Positions 12,011-23,641 of a stretch of 51,323 nt of DNA are shown in pieces. The DNA comes from Amoebophrya sp. AT5.2 (lineage: Eukaryota; Sar; Dinophyceae; Syndiniales; Amoebophryaceae): positions 1 through 51,323 of the forward strand of contig RXOD01003829.1 of assembly GCA_005223375.1 (NCBI GenBank). The letters run 5' to 3'. The translations under genes and the position numbers were made by a program. Position 1 is the stretch's first letter; every line of letters starts with the position of its first letter. The notes under the pieces were generated by a model. The model saw only the letters and a list, made by a program, of their open reading frames with translations. It was not told the origin of the DNA and did not search any database.

Positions 12011-12562
12011 AAGCTATGGGAAGATGAAACAAAAAATTAATTTGTTTATTCGCTCTTTCGAGACGCGCGGGCGCCGACGGTCGCTGATTCAAGTACGTAT
12101 GGGACGCTACACAGTGGTATCTATTGCTCGCAGAGCGTTTCTGACCGCCTCGAGAGTGTGGCGTGCAGTGTTGGCAAACGGCTGTTCTGAAGAAAGTGTT
12201 GTGCCGATGGTTGGGACCACAAGTGGTCGATCGAAATCACAGTATCGGTTCTCTACCAGTACCCGGATCAGTGCGCATTGATTCATCATGATCTTTACCG
12301 ATCCTAAAGTGGTGTCGTGGAGGACCCCTGGCTAGAAGATCCTGCTGGAGCTCGTGGCTCTCCAATTTTTGATACGCTAAGAGGACCACCACCACGACCC
12401 CGAGATTCGGCTACAAAAGTTTTTGATTCACAACGCATCTGCAGCAAGAGATGGTGAAGAATTGATTGGCGAAGAATTGATTTATTGTACTAGTAGCAAA
12501 AACCGATTCAATTCTGCTGTTTTCTGTTTCTGATCATTGAGCTCGATACAGGGGTTGGTAGG
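12011..12562. other. Intergenic, transporter to small basic protein
   Basis: About 550 bases without a coding signal. A short direct duplication of gaagaattgatt occurs at about 12457-12482. A pyrimidine-rich stretch (ctgctgttttctgtttctg, 12515-12533) precedes an AG at 12550-12551, close to the next start codon. Confidence 0.6.
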
Positions 12563-13046
12563 ATGGGTAAAAGCGCGAAGCTCATGCGGCTTGCGTCGCA
12601 CGAGAAGCAAAAGCGCGTGCTGAAGGGAAAAGAGTGGCGGCAGAGTGGGCATAAACAGGCCAGAATAGACGCAAAGAAAGAGGCAAAGACGAGCTCACCA
12701 GCGTCGATCTTTACTGGCGGACTCGCGACGGAATCAAGCGCTGCGACCGGGTCCCGAAAAAATAGAACAGGTACCACTTAATATTTTTGTTGGTGCCTCG
12801 AAAGGCTCACGACGTGTTCAGCTAAGATGGTTTCAGTACGTAAACGTGTACGTTGGCGTACATTTTGCAATCGCCCGAAAAATGCGACCAGGCGCGCTTC
12901 CGTTTTCTTCCGATCTTGCAGACAGATTGCGCGCGGGCTACGATGGACAATCCAACTCGAAAGCGCTTAGCTCTAAGCCGGCGACAGCGGAAGGAAAACC
13001 GAACATGAAGGTGAAGATGGGGAAGATTAAGTTGAGACAAACATGA
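12563..13046 (+). CDS. Small lysine-rich basic protein, 110 aa
   Basis: Function not recognised. Exons 12563-12770 and 12922-13046 join in phase 1 to 111 codons including the stop. The splice removes the in-frame stop just after the donor GTACCA and continues into a Lys/Arg-rich second half. The protein is strongly basic at both ends (MGKSAKLMRLASHEKQKRVL at the start, KVKMGKIKLRQT at the end), with a Ser/Thr/Gly-rich centre, and has no hydrophobic segment. Composition suggests a nucleolar or RNA-associated protein, but that is inference only. The junction and the basic composition on both sides favour a real gene over chance. Confidence 0.62.
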
Positions 13047-13798
13047 TCCGAAGTCGAATAGAAGACAACACTAGCTACATCAAACTACGTAAGCTTTGGC
13101 GTGGCAATTTCCTGCCGGCCGTATCCCGGGGGAGGGGGACAGAAAATGAACTAACGCACCGAGCACGAAACGGAGAAAGTCATTGCAGGAATGAAGGCCT
13201 TACGTTCGCGTTGGCGAATAACTTCACGGTCAAGTAGGCGGGATGCGTGTTCAGAAGACCAATATTGGTTCCCTGTCGATCGGTCTCGTATTGATTGCTG
13301 TTTTAAACTTGTTGTGGTTATCGAAACAGAAGGACGCGCCGTCGGTTTAGCGTGGAGAGTGCACTGAATGCTCCCTCGGTGTTTTTTGCTGCATGCGTCC
13401 ATGAACGAATTTGCAGATGACCGACGCCCGTTGAAAAGAAATCTTTTGACAAAGTTTTCCGTTGCGTTCGGTATTGATTGTTAATGCTGCATCCGTAACA
13501 AGTCTAAGTCGCCAGCGTCCTCGTCCGTCCGTCCGCGACCCACTCGCAAGCTAGTAAGAAAGTATAGTAGATCGTCGTCCACCAAATTGCTCATTTTTTC
13601 CCCACCCAACCACCAGAATCAAGAAGCCATCCCCCTTCGAGCCTGTAACGATCTTCTCGAGGTCTGTCTTTGTCATAACAATAGGCTCACAGCAGCGCAA
13701 GCCTCTGTCGTAGGTACAAGCATCCACACACAGTAGAAGAACTAGAACTCTCGCGAGGTCTTTTTTTCACACTCACAACACACCCGACAGCAAACAGG
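13047..13798. other. Intergenic, small basic protein to MQO
   Basis: About 750 bases. Contains ccgtccgtccg at about 13526-13536 and pyrimidine-rich stretches. A T-run followed by AG at 13789-13790, nine bases before the MQO start, is a good acceptor candidate. No gene recognised. Confidence 0.6.
13759..13790 (+). promoter_or_regulatory. Candidate (trans-)splice acceptor before MQO
   Basis: A tctttttttcac tract is followed by an AC-rich spacer and cccgacag ending at 13790, eight bases before the ATG at 13799. The position fits a leader-addition site. Inference only. Confidence 0.35.
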
Positions 13799-16259
13799 AT
13801 GCCGCCGCGTCTGAATCGCGCCAACTCGCAGTCCATCGAGGCTGGACAGGTAATGCAGCGGCTCTCCACCGTCGAGGATGACGTGCTGAACTCGCGTGAC
13901 CACTCGGGTGGCGCGGGGGCCGTTGGCCACGCCACGCAAAAGGGGTACTATACACGCGTTGGTTTACTGGTGCTGATATTGATATGTCATATTACTATTT
14001 TTCCCAAGTGCAAGAAGAAGACCAAGAAGTCCAAGTTCTGAAAATGATTTTTTACTTCCGCTTCCAGCCTCAAAGAAAGATATAAGTGAGTCTTTTTTGC
14101 ATTTGCAAAACGCAGATCAAAAGCGAATACTAATCAACTGCAGGTGTGATCCCACCGGCTGCTTCGAGGGCCTGATGGGCGGAGGCAATGTTGCCGACGA
14201 CGGTGCGGTTGACGTGGTGCTGGTTGGGGGTGGCATCATGAGCGCGACCGTGGGTGTACTCCTGCAGCAGCTCGAGCCCACCTGGAAAATCCGCATGTAC
14301 GAGCGCCTCACCCAGGTATTTACAGTACGCAACTTCCTATCGTCGGCCTCGGGCTAGACGCGGTTCAATTTTTTGATTTGGGTGTGACCGTGAGCACGTG
14401 CACGAAGACAAAAAAAAATGAACCGCATACTCTGACCACAGTGCGGCGAAGAAGCGTCGAATGGTTGGAATAACGCGGGAACTGGCCACGCGGCGCTGTG
14501 CGAGCTGAACTACACTCCGGAGGTGAAGGGCGAGATTAACATTGAGAAGGCCATCGCCATCAACGAAAAGTTCCAAGTTTCCCGCCAGTGGTGGGCCTGG
14601 CTTGTCACCCAGGGTAAGCTTGATTTACTGCTTCGGTCCCGGTGAGTTGTCCCAGCCTACAGCTGCTTGAGTAGCAAAAAAATCCGATTCGATGGATTTT
14701 CTTTTTCTCGAGCTCGACTCAATTTCACACCTGCCACCCTGTCGATCGGAACACCGGGACGGCCACGTGCCCATAATTCAATTTCAAACCAGGTATCCTG
14801 TCGAGCGACACGGCTACGTTCATCAACACGACGCCACACATGACCTTCGTGCACGGTGAGAAGAACGTAGACTTTCTGCGACGACGCTACCAGCTCCTCA
14901 AGAAGGAGCCGCTCTTCTCCGAGATGGTCTACTCAGAAGACGAGCGCCAGATCCGGGGGTACTAGAGCTTTCTTGGACTCTTATTTTCATCATTTACTTC
15001 CTACATTTTCATCATTTTGACTTTCATCTTTCTGATGCATGGCACGAGCGCAACCAGGGTAAAAAAACCTTCATCGATTCGAACTCGACTATCGCACCCC
15101 ACATCGATCAGCTGGGCTCCGCTTCTGTACTCGGGTCGTTCGGGCAACGAGCCGATGGCCTGTACCCTCGTGCAGAAGGGTACCGACGTGGACTATGGTA
15201 CCCTGACCAAGCAGCTTGTGACCGGTTTCGTGCGGAACGGTGGGCAGGTTCGGATGAACCACGATATCCGGGCCCTCGACCAGATGAACGACGGCTCCTG
15301 GAAGGTCACCGTGCACAAGCGCGACCTGTCAGCGTCCAGACTCTCCTCCGTCCGCGCGAAGTTCGTCTTCGTCGGTGCCGGCGGTGCGAGTTTGCAGATC
15401 CTGCAGAAGTCGGGAATTCCGGAAATCCGGGGCTTCGGTGGGTTTCCGATTTCCGGGGAGTTTTTGGTGTGCCAGAACCCGGATTTGGTGAAGCAGCATC
15501 CCGCCAAGATCTACGGCAAGGCCGCCGTGGGCGCGCCCCCCATGTCCGTGCCCCACTTGGACGCAAGAATCATCGACGGAAAGCCCATGGTCCTCTTCGG
15601 ACCCTACGCCGGATTCTCGCCGCGGTATAGAAAGATACTAGCATCTGCATCTATCTCCCGAGGAAGTTTTCTGCAAAGTTTTCTTCTGTTTTTCTTTTTC
15701 ATGAAATGTTGAATTCACGTGATTTATTGATCGTCAGTACATCATGGCATCGAACAGGTACCTGAAGACTGGGTCCCTCACGGACATGTTCTCTACTCTG
15801 CGTCCGCACAACATTATTCCGATGGCGGCTGCTGGTTTGCAGAACCTGGACCTCACCCTGTACCTGATCAAGGAGTTGATGGCGTCGAAGGAGAAGAAGC
15901 TGGAGGCGCTGAAGGAGTTCATTCCGGACGCCAAGGCCGAGGACTGGTCGATCTGCACCGCGGGCCAGCGCGTGCAGATCATGAAGGCCGACCCGAAGAA
16001 GATTGGCATCCTGCAGTTCGGCACGGAGGTGGTCGCCTCTCAGGACGGCACCATCGCAGGGCTGCTCGGGGCGAGCCCCGGCGCGAGCGTCTCCGTCCAG
16101 GTCGGCGTGGACGTGCTGCTGGGCTGCTTCCCGGACCGGGTCGCGGCGTGGACGCCAAAGTTCAAGCAGATGATCCCCTCGTTTGGGACGGAGCTGAGCG
16201 CGAACCCAAGCATGGCCGAGAAAATCATGGAGGCCAACGCAAGAATCCTGAAAATTTAA
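13799..16259 (+). CDS. mqo: Malate:quinone oxidoreductase
   Basis: FAD-dependent, membrane-associated oxidation of malate to oxaloacetate with transfer of electrons to quinone; in alveolates it works at the mitochondrial inner membrane, linking the TCA cycle and respiratory chain. Exons 13799-13944, 14144-14315, 14442-14613, 14793-14958, 15112-15624 and 15758-16259 join to 556 aa. The FAD-binding glycine motif is [15 protein letters not shown] (residues ~70-85). Other family landmarks are [20 protein letters not shown], the [15 protein letters not shown] junction, [45 protein letters not shown] and the terminal GASPGAS. Length is slightly above the bacterial norm (~490-550) because of a ~65-residue N-terminal extension rich in Ser, Arg and Asp; it could serve in targeting but is not a clear amphipathic presequence. 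This bacterial-type enzyme is characteristic of apicomplexans and relatives and absent from animals. Confidence 0.95.
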
Positions 16260-17650
16260 GACGCTGTGTCGTGATGATATGGAGGATTCCGCGGGCTCCT
16301 GCTCGAAGAGGATGTACTTATGTCGTGATCGGCTGAAAAGTTGCGCTGGTGGATCGAGAAGCAGGAGATTTTTGGGAGCAGGCCGCGGAAAGGGAGGGCG
16401 GATGCCGATACGTTTCTAGGACCGGTTTACGGTCGCAGTTCAATTTTAAAAACTCAGAATGCGCTACCAAAATGCACCAGGGAAAAATCAAAGAGGAAAC
16501 TTTTAATAAATTAGGCTCAATAAAAAAATGTACAACTTCCGTAGCAGTTGACTGGTATTTGCCCCGCACTCAAGAAGAGGTAGCAGACCATCTGGTCAGA
16601 AGCGGGAATGAAACTCGCGGTAGAGCCTCGAGCAAGGCCGTCTCCAGGTCAAGGAGGATGAAGAGTAGCCCTCCTTCCTGAAAACAAATCGAAGCTCAGC
16701 GTGATTTCTTTTTTTGCGTCAGAGACCAGAAGCAGAGACGGCAAGCCAATCTTCAAGGCGAGACCAACGAGAAGTAATCGAAAAGGAGACCTGTATTGTA
16801 GATACTACGAATCAGGACGCCTCCTGAGAATCTGTTGTACAATGTTGAATGATTTAGGTTTAACCCGCACGATATTACAAGGAAGGTAGATTTCCATTTC
16901 TGTTTTACGAGTTTACTGTTACAAGAGAAAGCAAGACGGAACGTTTGATAGCAAGCTACCCCTAGCCCTACTCTGGTTAGCTCGTGCCCAGAACCAGATC
17001 CGTGAACAGGAAATAACCAAAGCTGGAGTGCTGCCGCATCTGGGTCGTTAGTGCGATCCTTGAGCTATAGCGAGGACCAGCGGAACCGGAAGGGGAAGCA
17101 TCAGGATCGATGAAAATAGATAACCTACTTTTTACCCTCCATAATTTTCCATTGGTCCCTCCGCGGGAAGTGTCCTGCCAGTATACTCCCGGGGGGCGGA
17201 AAGGCGTCGTTCAAAGACCGCCAAAATATGGTCCAGCTTCAGCAGCAAATGTAAGGAGCGCATCAATAGACCATGCGAAGCACCAAGAGCGGATAAACCT
17301 CTGTGCCCACCACTTTCTCAATGAATGGTGAAATTGGCGCACGCACATCACCGAAGAGATGTTTTCGCTGTACACGTTTCGCTGCTCGCCATCGACAAAA
17401 GGGATGTAAAAAAGAGCGATGCGGGACCGAGAGCTACAGAGCGAAGCTGTAAAAAATGAATCTTTGTCGTCGATCAATGTCTGACTGTCGAACGCGCATC
17501 ACGAGCGTCTGCACTAAATTGATGAGTTTTGCCATCCGTATGTCGCAAACCCAAACCAAGTTGATTGTACGGCACCAGCCCTAGAAAGTAGACTGTCTGG
17601 TGTCTCCGTAACCCGGCATCCTTTCTGCTTTCCGACTGCAAAAACGGAGG
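16260..17650. other. Intergenic, MQO to C2-like/coiled-coil gene
   Basis: About 1.4 kb, AT-rich, with short open frames (for example 16349-16681 and 17110-17331) of ordinary spacer composition. None has recognisable motifs or supporting splice continuity. No RNA gene recognised. Confidence 0.6.
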
Positions 17651-20600
17651 ATGGCGCCAGCTGCGTCCACCGCACTGGAGGTGGAATTCTGGAAATTTCT
17701 CAGCAGCGACACGGTCTCCCTCATATGGTGTGACCAGGTGGTAAGTGCCTAAGTGGTAAGTGAAATTTTTTGGGGGCTCTTTGGGGTCCCCTTTGTTTGG
17801 TGGTCCTAAGTAGATGTCTGCAGGAGGAGCACAGGGGGCTTTATTTCGCGGCTCTTGGCAAAACTGGCTTTGGCACTCTTGCAGCCTATTGCTGACAACC
17901 AATCGCCACCCTAGACGCCCTCTTTTGCCCTGCTTGTGCTGTCCTGTCGTCCTATCACCATTTCCCTGGGCCTGGCTTTCCCCTGCCACTTCCATCTCCT
18001 CCTCGGCGGCTATCTTCAGCGAGGGACCCGCCTCCTCTGCTTCCCACAATGGGGCATCTCTGAAGCGCTGTGCCGGGCGGTTCAGAGCGCCTTGACGCAG
18101 TCGCCACCTAGGGCAATCCGCCACCCAAGTGGGGACCCGTCACCTAGCACTTACGAGGTGCCCACTTACCATCTGGTCCGGTCATACATCAAGCAGAGAA
18201 TACCGGATGTCGCGGTATTTACGAAGAGGCACCATTTCGAGGGCTGGTGGCAGACGAGCAAGTCCGGCTCGCTTGCGAAAAAGCAGAACGGGACGGTGGA
18301 CGGCTTCCTGGAGAGAATACTACAAGTCGCGGAGGTACTTCCTTTGGCTTCTACTGAACACCGAATGTACTTCCTTTCGCTTCTACTCACCGAATGCTTA
18401 AACCACTACTGTGAGCACACAACGATCATGAAAAAGGTAAAGGCCGCTCGCAATCTCTCTTTCCAATTACTCGAAAAGCCCTCCGTTATTTTCCTCAGGA
18501 ACGGCACCGTGCCCGGAAGGAGCCTTTTGGCAGCCACACGCCGACTGCGATCTTGCGAAAGGTCGCACCCGTGGCGGGAGCAAATGACAAGGAAGGTTGT
18601 CCCGTGGCGGTGATTCTCACCTCTGGCGAAGTGACGCAAATCGTGAAGGAGATCAAGAACCGAACCTTTGACGACTGCGATGTAATACCGTTTGTTGATC
18701 GACGGGTCATAGGCTGTGTCTGCGTCTTGTTGATCTTCATCGTTAGTCATAGTCTCTACACCCACCCCCGCCGCTCCAAACAATCGGAACGAACGCAACA
18801 CCAGGTGTACTCCATCCAAGGCGTCGTCGAGCCCTTTGAGGATCAACGGATCGTGTCCGTTTACTCCTGCGATTTGATGGGGGAAGAACGCAGCGACATT
18901 TTCGGCCGTACCTTTGCCAAGGTGTATCCGATCGAGCACGGAAAGCCGATCGAAATCCAGACTCCCGGCGACGTAGAAGCAGACACGTACAGAATATTAG
19001 TTCGGGTTGGTTTTACTTTATTTTTTCTTGCCCGCCCCCTGCCAGTCAAGGTCACCGTACATAAAAGGGTCTACTCGTCGTGCCTCCTCCCCCTCCGGTA
19101 TCTAGTATGCATAAATTCATTGATTAATACTGACTCGCAACTTCTCCCGCACCAAATTGATACAGGTGCCAGACGATCGCTCCCGCGCGGCGGTCATTGA
19201 TCGAGAGCAAAACTCTAGCCTTGGTGCGGTTTGTGCGGCGCTTCTTCGAAATAGCCCTCGACGGGTTCATCGCGGAATTCGTTGTCGACAAAGACAACAA
19301 GCTCGTGCTGCACGGCATCTGGTCTGCCACCGTGTACAAGGGTACCCTGATCCCGGCCGATCCCGGGAAGAAGCTGCAGCAGCGCCCCGGACCTTCCAAG
19401 GCCTACCCGTTCCCCACAGACAGCGCCAAAAGCACCACACTGCCGGAGTATCAATATGTTTGCGCATTTTTACATTTACAATTACAACGACGATAAGAAG
19501 AACGAAAAGAATCTTTTATTTACAGGTACCGGTTCGACCCGAACACAACGAAGGCTCACTCCACGCTGGCGGAGGAGAAGAAGAAGAAGCAGGTCGGGCA
19601 GCGCGAGGTCGATGAGCTGGTGGACCGAATCGTTGGTAAAAAGCGCGGCGAGGAGCCCAGTATCCTCCTGGAGGTCTGGAGCGACGACGATTACCTGGGC
19701 GAAATCGTGCTCCCCAAGCTCTCGGACCTGGACGCCGTGAAGGGGGCGAAGACCTACTCAATAGGGAAGCCAGACCCGAAAAACTCGCGGCTCGACGGAA
19801 AGAAAACCAGATACATGAACGACAGCTCGGTACGATTTTATTGGCGCTTCGTAAATGTGTTTGATTTATAAGAAGGAGCAGCATGGCTTTCTTCCTCCTG
19901 GTCTGAAGTTGACGCGCGTTGGGTCTTTGCATTGACACACTGGGCAGAGGGATGGCTGGGCAGCTGGCACAGATGAAAGTGAACTTGAACACATTTAACA
20001 AACATAGGTAACTCTTGAGCTGAAGTGGCAGGGCAACGGGGAGCCGTTTGTGAACGAGCTGCGGATTTTGCTATCACACGGGCAGTTTGCGATGCCGTGC
20101 AATCCGCGTGTGCAGCTTTGGCTGCGGCAGGACGAGGAGTACTCACCGCTTTGGACTTCCGCGATACACAAACAAACCGCATTCCCGCAATTTAAAGAAC
20201 AGTCGGACCTGAAAGTGGAATTCAAGGAGGGAGACGGCGCGCTGGAACAGTATGAAAAAGCGAAAAAGGTGGTGGGCTCGGTCGGAGCAGCAGAAGTTGC
20301 AGGCGGAGGTAGCGGCGCGTCATCAGGAAGTATCGATTGGGATATGTTGTGGTCGTGCCGTGTTGTGATTCACGTTTTTTCGACGAAGATGACCGTGCTT
20401 GTTTGGCTATAAAGCACTAAAGAAAGTGGTTCGACGCTTCGTAGATCCTCATTCTCGTTTTTCTCGCTCACGCTCAGGCAAAGCGACCTCTCGCCCGAAA
20501 TCGGCGCGGAAGATCACTCCAAATTCGCACATTGCGGGGGCGCGCCTGTCGCAGCACTGGGGCGTGGACGAAACCGAGGGTATCATGTCGACGCATGTCC

Positions 20601-21389
20601 TCGCCTCACAAGTCCTTTCGCGATACCAGACCGAGCGTACGAACCGGTGCCAGATGCTTTCCGTGCTGGCGCGGCAGCTGGAGCGATTCCGCGACGTACA
20701 GCTTTCATGGCAGGAGCAGAGGATGGCCGCACGGGCAGCAGTCTCCAAGGCGCAGCAGGACGTCGTGGAGAAGGAAGAAGAAGTAAAAATGCTGATCAAG
20801 GAAAAGGAAGACCTCGTGCGAGACTACAAGAAAAGACTAGAGGTACTATTACTCGATTTTCCTACATGCATTTAATAAATCTCTCGCCTCTTGTCTGCCG
20901 CGCCGGTCGGTCCCTACTTGTGCGATCGATCGATCACAGGCCATGTTCCGCGGCGTGACGCGCGACCTGGACGAGATGAAGGCGCAGAAGGTGATCTCCG
21001 AGAACAAGCTGTGCGAGTCGCTACAGCGGGAGGCGGAGCAGACGAAGATGATCGAAAAGCTGGAGGCGCGCAACTCCGCGCTGCGGGTGACGGTGGACAA
21101 AACCATGACCAAGATGAACCAACTTAGTGACGGCGCGCCGGCCATCCGCGAGGTCGAGAAAAACACGCCTGCCGTAGGCGGTGGGGACTCGGACGCGGCG
21201 GGGGCGAGTCCCGAACTGATCGCGGCACTGGAAAAGGCAAAAAGCCTAGAAACGGACAAAAAGTCGCTCCTGATCGACCTGGAGTCGGCAAAGGCAGAGC
21301 TGCGGAAGATGCACCAAGAAAAAACTGCCATCGAGGAAAAGGCAGGGAAGCTCGAGCAGTTCATCCGGAACGTGGCGCTAAAACCATGA
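17651..21389 (+). CDS. Unrecognised 784-aa protein with C2-like segments and a C-terminal coiled coil
   Basis: Nine exons: 17651-17740, 18158-18334, 18499-18681, 18805-18986, 19166-19447, 19526-19829, 20008-20329, 20478-20842 and 20940-21389, joining to 785 codons with the stop. The junction of exons 1/2 is ambiguous because of the inverted-repeat intron. The exon 7 end at 20329 is also a choice among several donors. The first ~330 residues are globular and unrecognised (EFWKFLSSDTVSLIW, HHFEGWWQTSK, VYSIQGVVEPFED). Residues ~345-500 contain beta-rich, C2-like strands (ILLEVWSDDDYLGEIVLP; later VTLELKW, and LRILLSHG with RVQLWLRQDEEY). Residues ~550-700 and ~720-784 form a heptad-like coiled coil (KEEEVKMLIKEKEDLVRDYK; AKAELRKMHQEKTAIEEKAG). 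A membrane/cytoskeleton scaffold is plausible but not shown. No transmembrane segment in the joined product. Moderate confidence in structure, low in function. Confidence 0.7.
17733..18177. mobile_element. Terminal-inverted-repeat element forming intron 1 (introner/MITE-like)
   Basis: The 5' end reads accaggtggtaagtg from 17733 and a second, imperfect ...gtaagtg follows to 17762. The 3' end at 18148-18177 is its reverse complement with few changes: 14 of the outer 15 positions and 23 of 30 overall match. Each arm thus carries two gtaagtg/cacttac words, so the 5' arm supplies an ideal GTAAGT donor. Acceptor candidates are the AG at 18156-18157 or the arm end at 18175. The interior is GC-rich with ggggtcccc-like palindromic words, unlike the AT-rich introns around it, and at 417 nt or more it is the longest complete intron in the window. 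A clean target duplication is not obvious. Confidence 0.6.
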
Positions 21390-22441
21390 CCGATCTGGGC
21401 ACCCTCGAATATGATAAACGCGTTTTTGTTTAAAGAAGAGTTTATCTTCGCTGAGATGTTGGACGACGTGAAAGCTTCGCATTGATTTGCTTTAACGATG
21501 ACCCAAAGCGGGATGGACCTGACCGTGATCGAATGCGTGCTAAGGTCAGGCTCGCTGACAGATAAATCAACCAAGCGCAGAGAGATTTTCGTTCTTGTAC
21601 GGCAAGCCCGCTAGCGCGCGCAGCAGCAGAACTTTTTCCTCCGTCGGTCCCCGTGATTCAACGAAAACAAGATTTTCTCCTTTTCCCGACTATGAACTTG
21701 GTGGACAGAATCACAAGAGCCGAACGCGACATGCTGTGCATGTCCCGCTCCAAGTGGGAAGGGAACGGTTGCGTCGGCAACACCCCCTAGAGGGAAGCGT
21801 ACAACGGGGAATACCGTGAGCTGTCCGCGAACGCGCCTCGTCCAAGAGATGTATGCGCGGCTCTGTCAGAGATGGAAAAGTGATACGTCGGTGGGTATAT
21901 TCCGTGTGGTTGTGTCGTGCCTGTAATGATCTGAAAAGAGGTCGACCGAATTCCGTTTGGCAGACGCATTCGCCTCGTTGAGCTGCTGTTTTTGATGAAA
22001 CTTGACGGGGTTTTGGAAAGTGTTTGCAATTAAGTAGGCTAGTGTCAGGCTCAGGCTTAATGAATTGCTCAGGTTATCTTCGTGTGGCTGTGCGATTTCC
22101 GCGCCTGTATTCTCGTGCAGATACCCTGCGATCTTTTTCTGTGCCCGTCGTATACACGCACTGGTGCTTATTGGTTGCGTGAGCTTCTCTTGGGTTCAGG
22201 GGACGCTCTCTCGGCTTTCTTTGTCGAAGAAAAGAATGAAAAAGAAAACTCGGCAAAGTGAGCGTGTCGAGAGGAGGTGAGCAGGCCAATGAATAGAGCT
22301 GATATCAAATGACACGAGGCGCCCCATGTGAACAGCGTATCAAGTGCCTTGCTGAAAGAACCACTAAAGGCGCGACTTCCTATCCCTAGCTAAAAAACAA
22401 AAACTCTGAGTCGATCATTAACTTTCTGCCACAGATCGAAG
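21390..22441. other. Intergenic, coiled-coil gene to mitochondrial carrier
   Basis: About 1.05 kb without a supported gene on either strand. Several short open frames exist but none shows motifs or a splice partner. It ends in a pyrimidine-AG site just before the carrier start. Confidence 0.6.
22417..22434 (+). promoter_or_regulatory. Candidate (trans-)splice acceptor before the carrier gene
   Basis: attaactttctgccacag ends at 22434, seven bases before the ATG at 22442. It is a textbook pyrimidine tract plus CAG in the position expected for leader addition; a 5'UTR cis-intron cannot be excluded. Confidence 0.4.
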
Positions 22442-23641
22442 ATGCCGGTGGACATCGATGTGCATGCTTGCCTCCAGAAGGGCCTCATTGGTGGCATCGG
22501 CGCCATTCCGGGGACCTGTGGCAGCCACCCGTTTGACGTGCTGAAGATTCGCATGCAGGTTCGCGGAGATCGCCTTGGCTCGGCCGGGAAGGCCATCCAT
22601 GCGGGCGACCTGCGGAACTTCTACCGAGGGTTTTTTCCGGCGATCGAACAGCGGCTCATCACGCGGGGCCCTATGTTTCTGGTTTCCGAGCTCTATACGC
22701 AGGTGGTGCAGCAGAACACGGGACTCAGCAAAACACAAAGCACGTACGTAGGAAGCTGTGGAAGCGGGTTCACCACGGGATTTTTGGCGGGCATCGCTGA
22801 ATACCGGAAAAAGTTGCTGTCGCAAAACGTGGTGACAAAAGAGGAGGCGCGCTGGGGGAATCTGCTGCGGACGGCGCAGAAGGCCGGGACCTTGCCGTAC
22901 GTGATGAGGCGACTGGTGGCAGCAGGATGCTGCAGCGCGACGTACGACAGCTTCTTCTTCGGAACGCAGGCCTTCCTAGCGCAGACGGGAGACTTTGGAC
23001 CGGTACTGCTAGCTGATGTGGTTCGCTCTCGCTCATGATTTTTAAGATAAATGAGCGCTCGATAGCGATAGTACACAGAACTTATATATAGCGTAGGCAT
23101 ACCGAAGGAATTGAACTTGAAGAGTGACGGATACATCCATCGTGAACGATTTCGTATCGGTAAACGAACCCAAGGGAGAGGACGTAATCGGTATTTCTAT
23201 TCGGGCTACAATTTGAAACTTAGCAAACTAACAACCGGATGAACTTACTCATAGGGCCTTTCCTACGGTTGCGCAGCGGTCGTAGCGGTGGTGGCTGCTT
23301 TTGCCTTCGATACCGCGGTTGCGCGTATGATGGTCGTTCCGCCACAAACGCCCTGCAACACCTTTGTTGGTACCCTCAAGGACATTTTCGGCGCGTCCGC
23401 CGCAGGAGCAGGTGTCGCAGGCAGCAGCAAGAATGACGTTGGTGCGGGTCGAGGTGGCACTAGTGCGGTTGCTGGCTCGGCATCCGTATCCGCTGGGACG
23501 ATACTTTCGAGAGTGGCGAGAGGATATCGTGGCCTGAGCGCGCGTAGCGTTGAATTCTTTATCAACTACAGTATCACGGGCATGACCAGCGTGTACGTGG
23601 TTATGGCTTTCAACGCGTTGTCGGGGAAAAATGCGGGCTAA
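22442..23641 (+). CDS. Mitochondrial carrier family (SLC25) protein
   Basis: Six-helix inner-membrane metabolite exchanger; substrate unknown. Exons 22442-23002 and 23255-23641 give 315 aa, normal for the family. The splice uses donor GTACTG and acceptor catag in phase 0 and removes the in-frame stop at 23036-23038; a donor three codons further on (GTTCGC) is an alternative. Repeat 1 is clear: GLIGGIGAIPGTCGSHPFDV followed by LKIRMQ gives the PxDxxxxR-type signature. Repeats 2 and 3 are degenerate. GSGFTTGFLAGIAEYRKKLL lacks the proline/aspartate, and AAFAFDTAVARMMV keeps only the aspartate and arginine. A Gly/Ala/Ser-rich loop of ~45 residues is inserted after the third signature. The protein therefore looks like a divergent carrier, perhaps lineage-specific. 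Confidence 0.82.

Noticed and set aside
17474..18124. 216-codon minus-strand frame across the TIR intron
   Set aside because: Crosses a real exon and the inverted-repeat intron and shows no transposase-like motif; the element appears non-autonomous.
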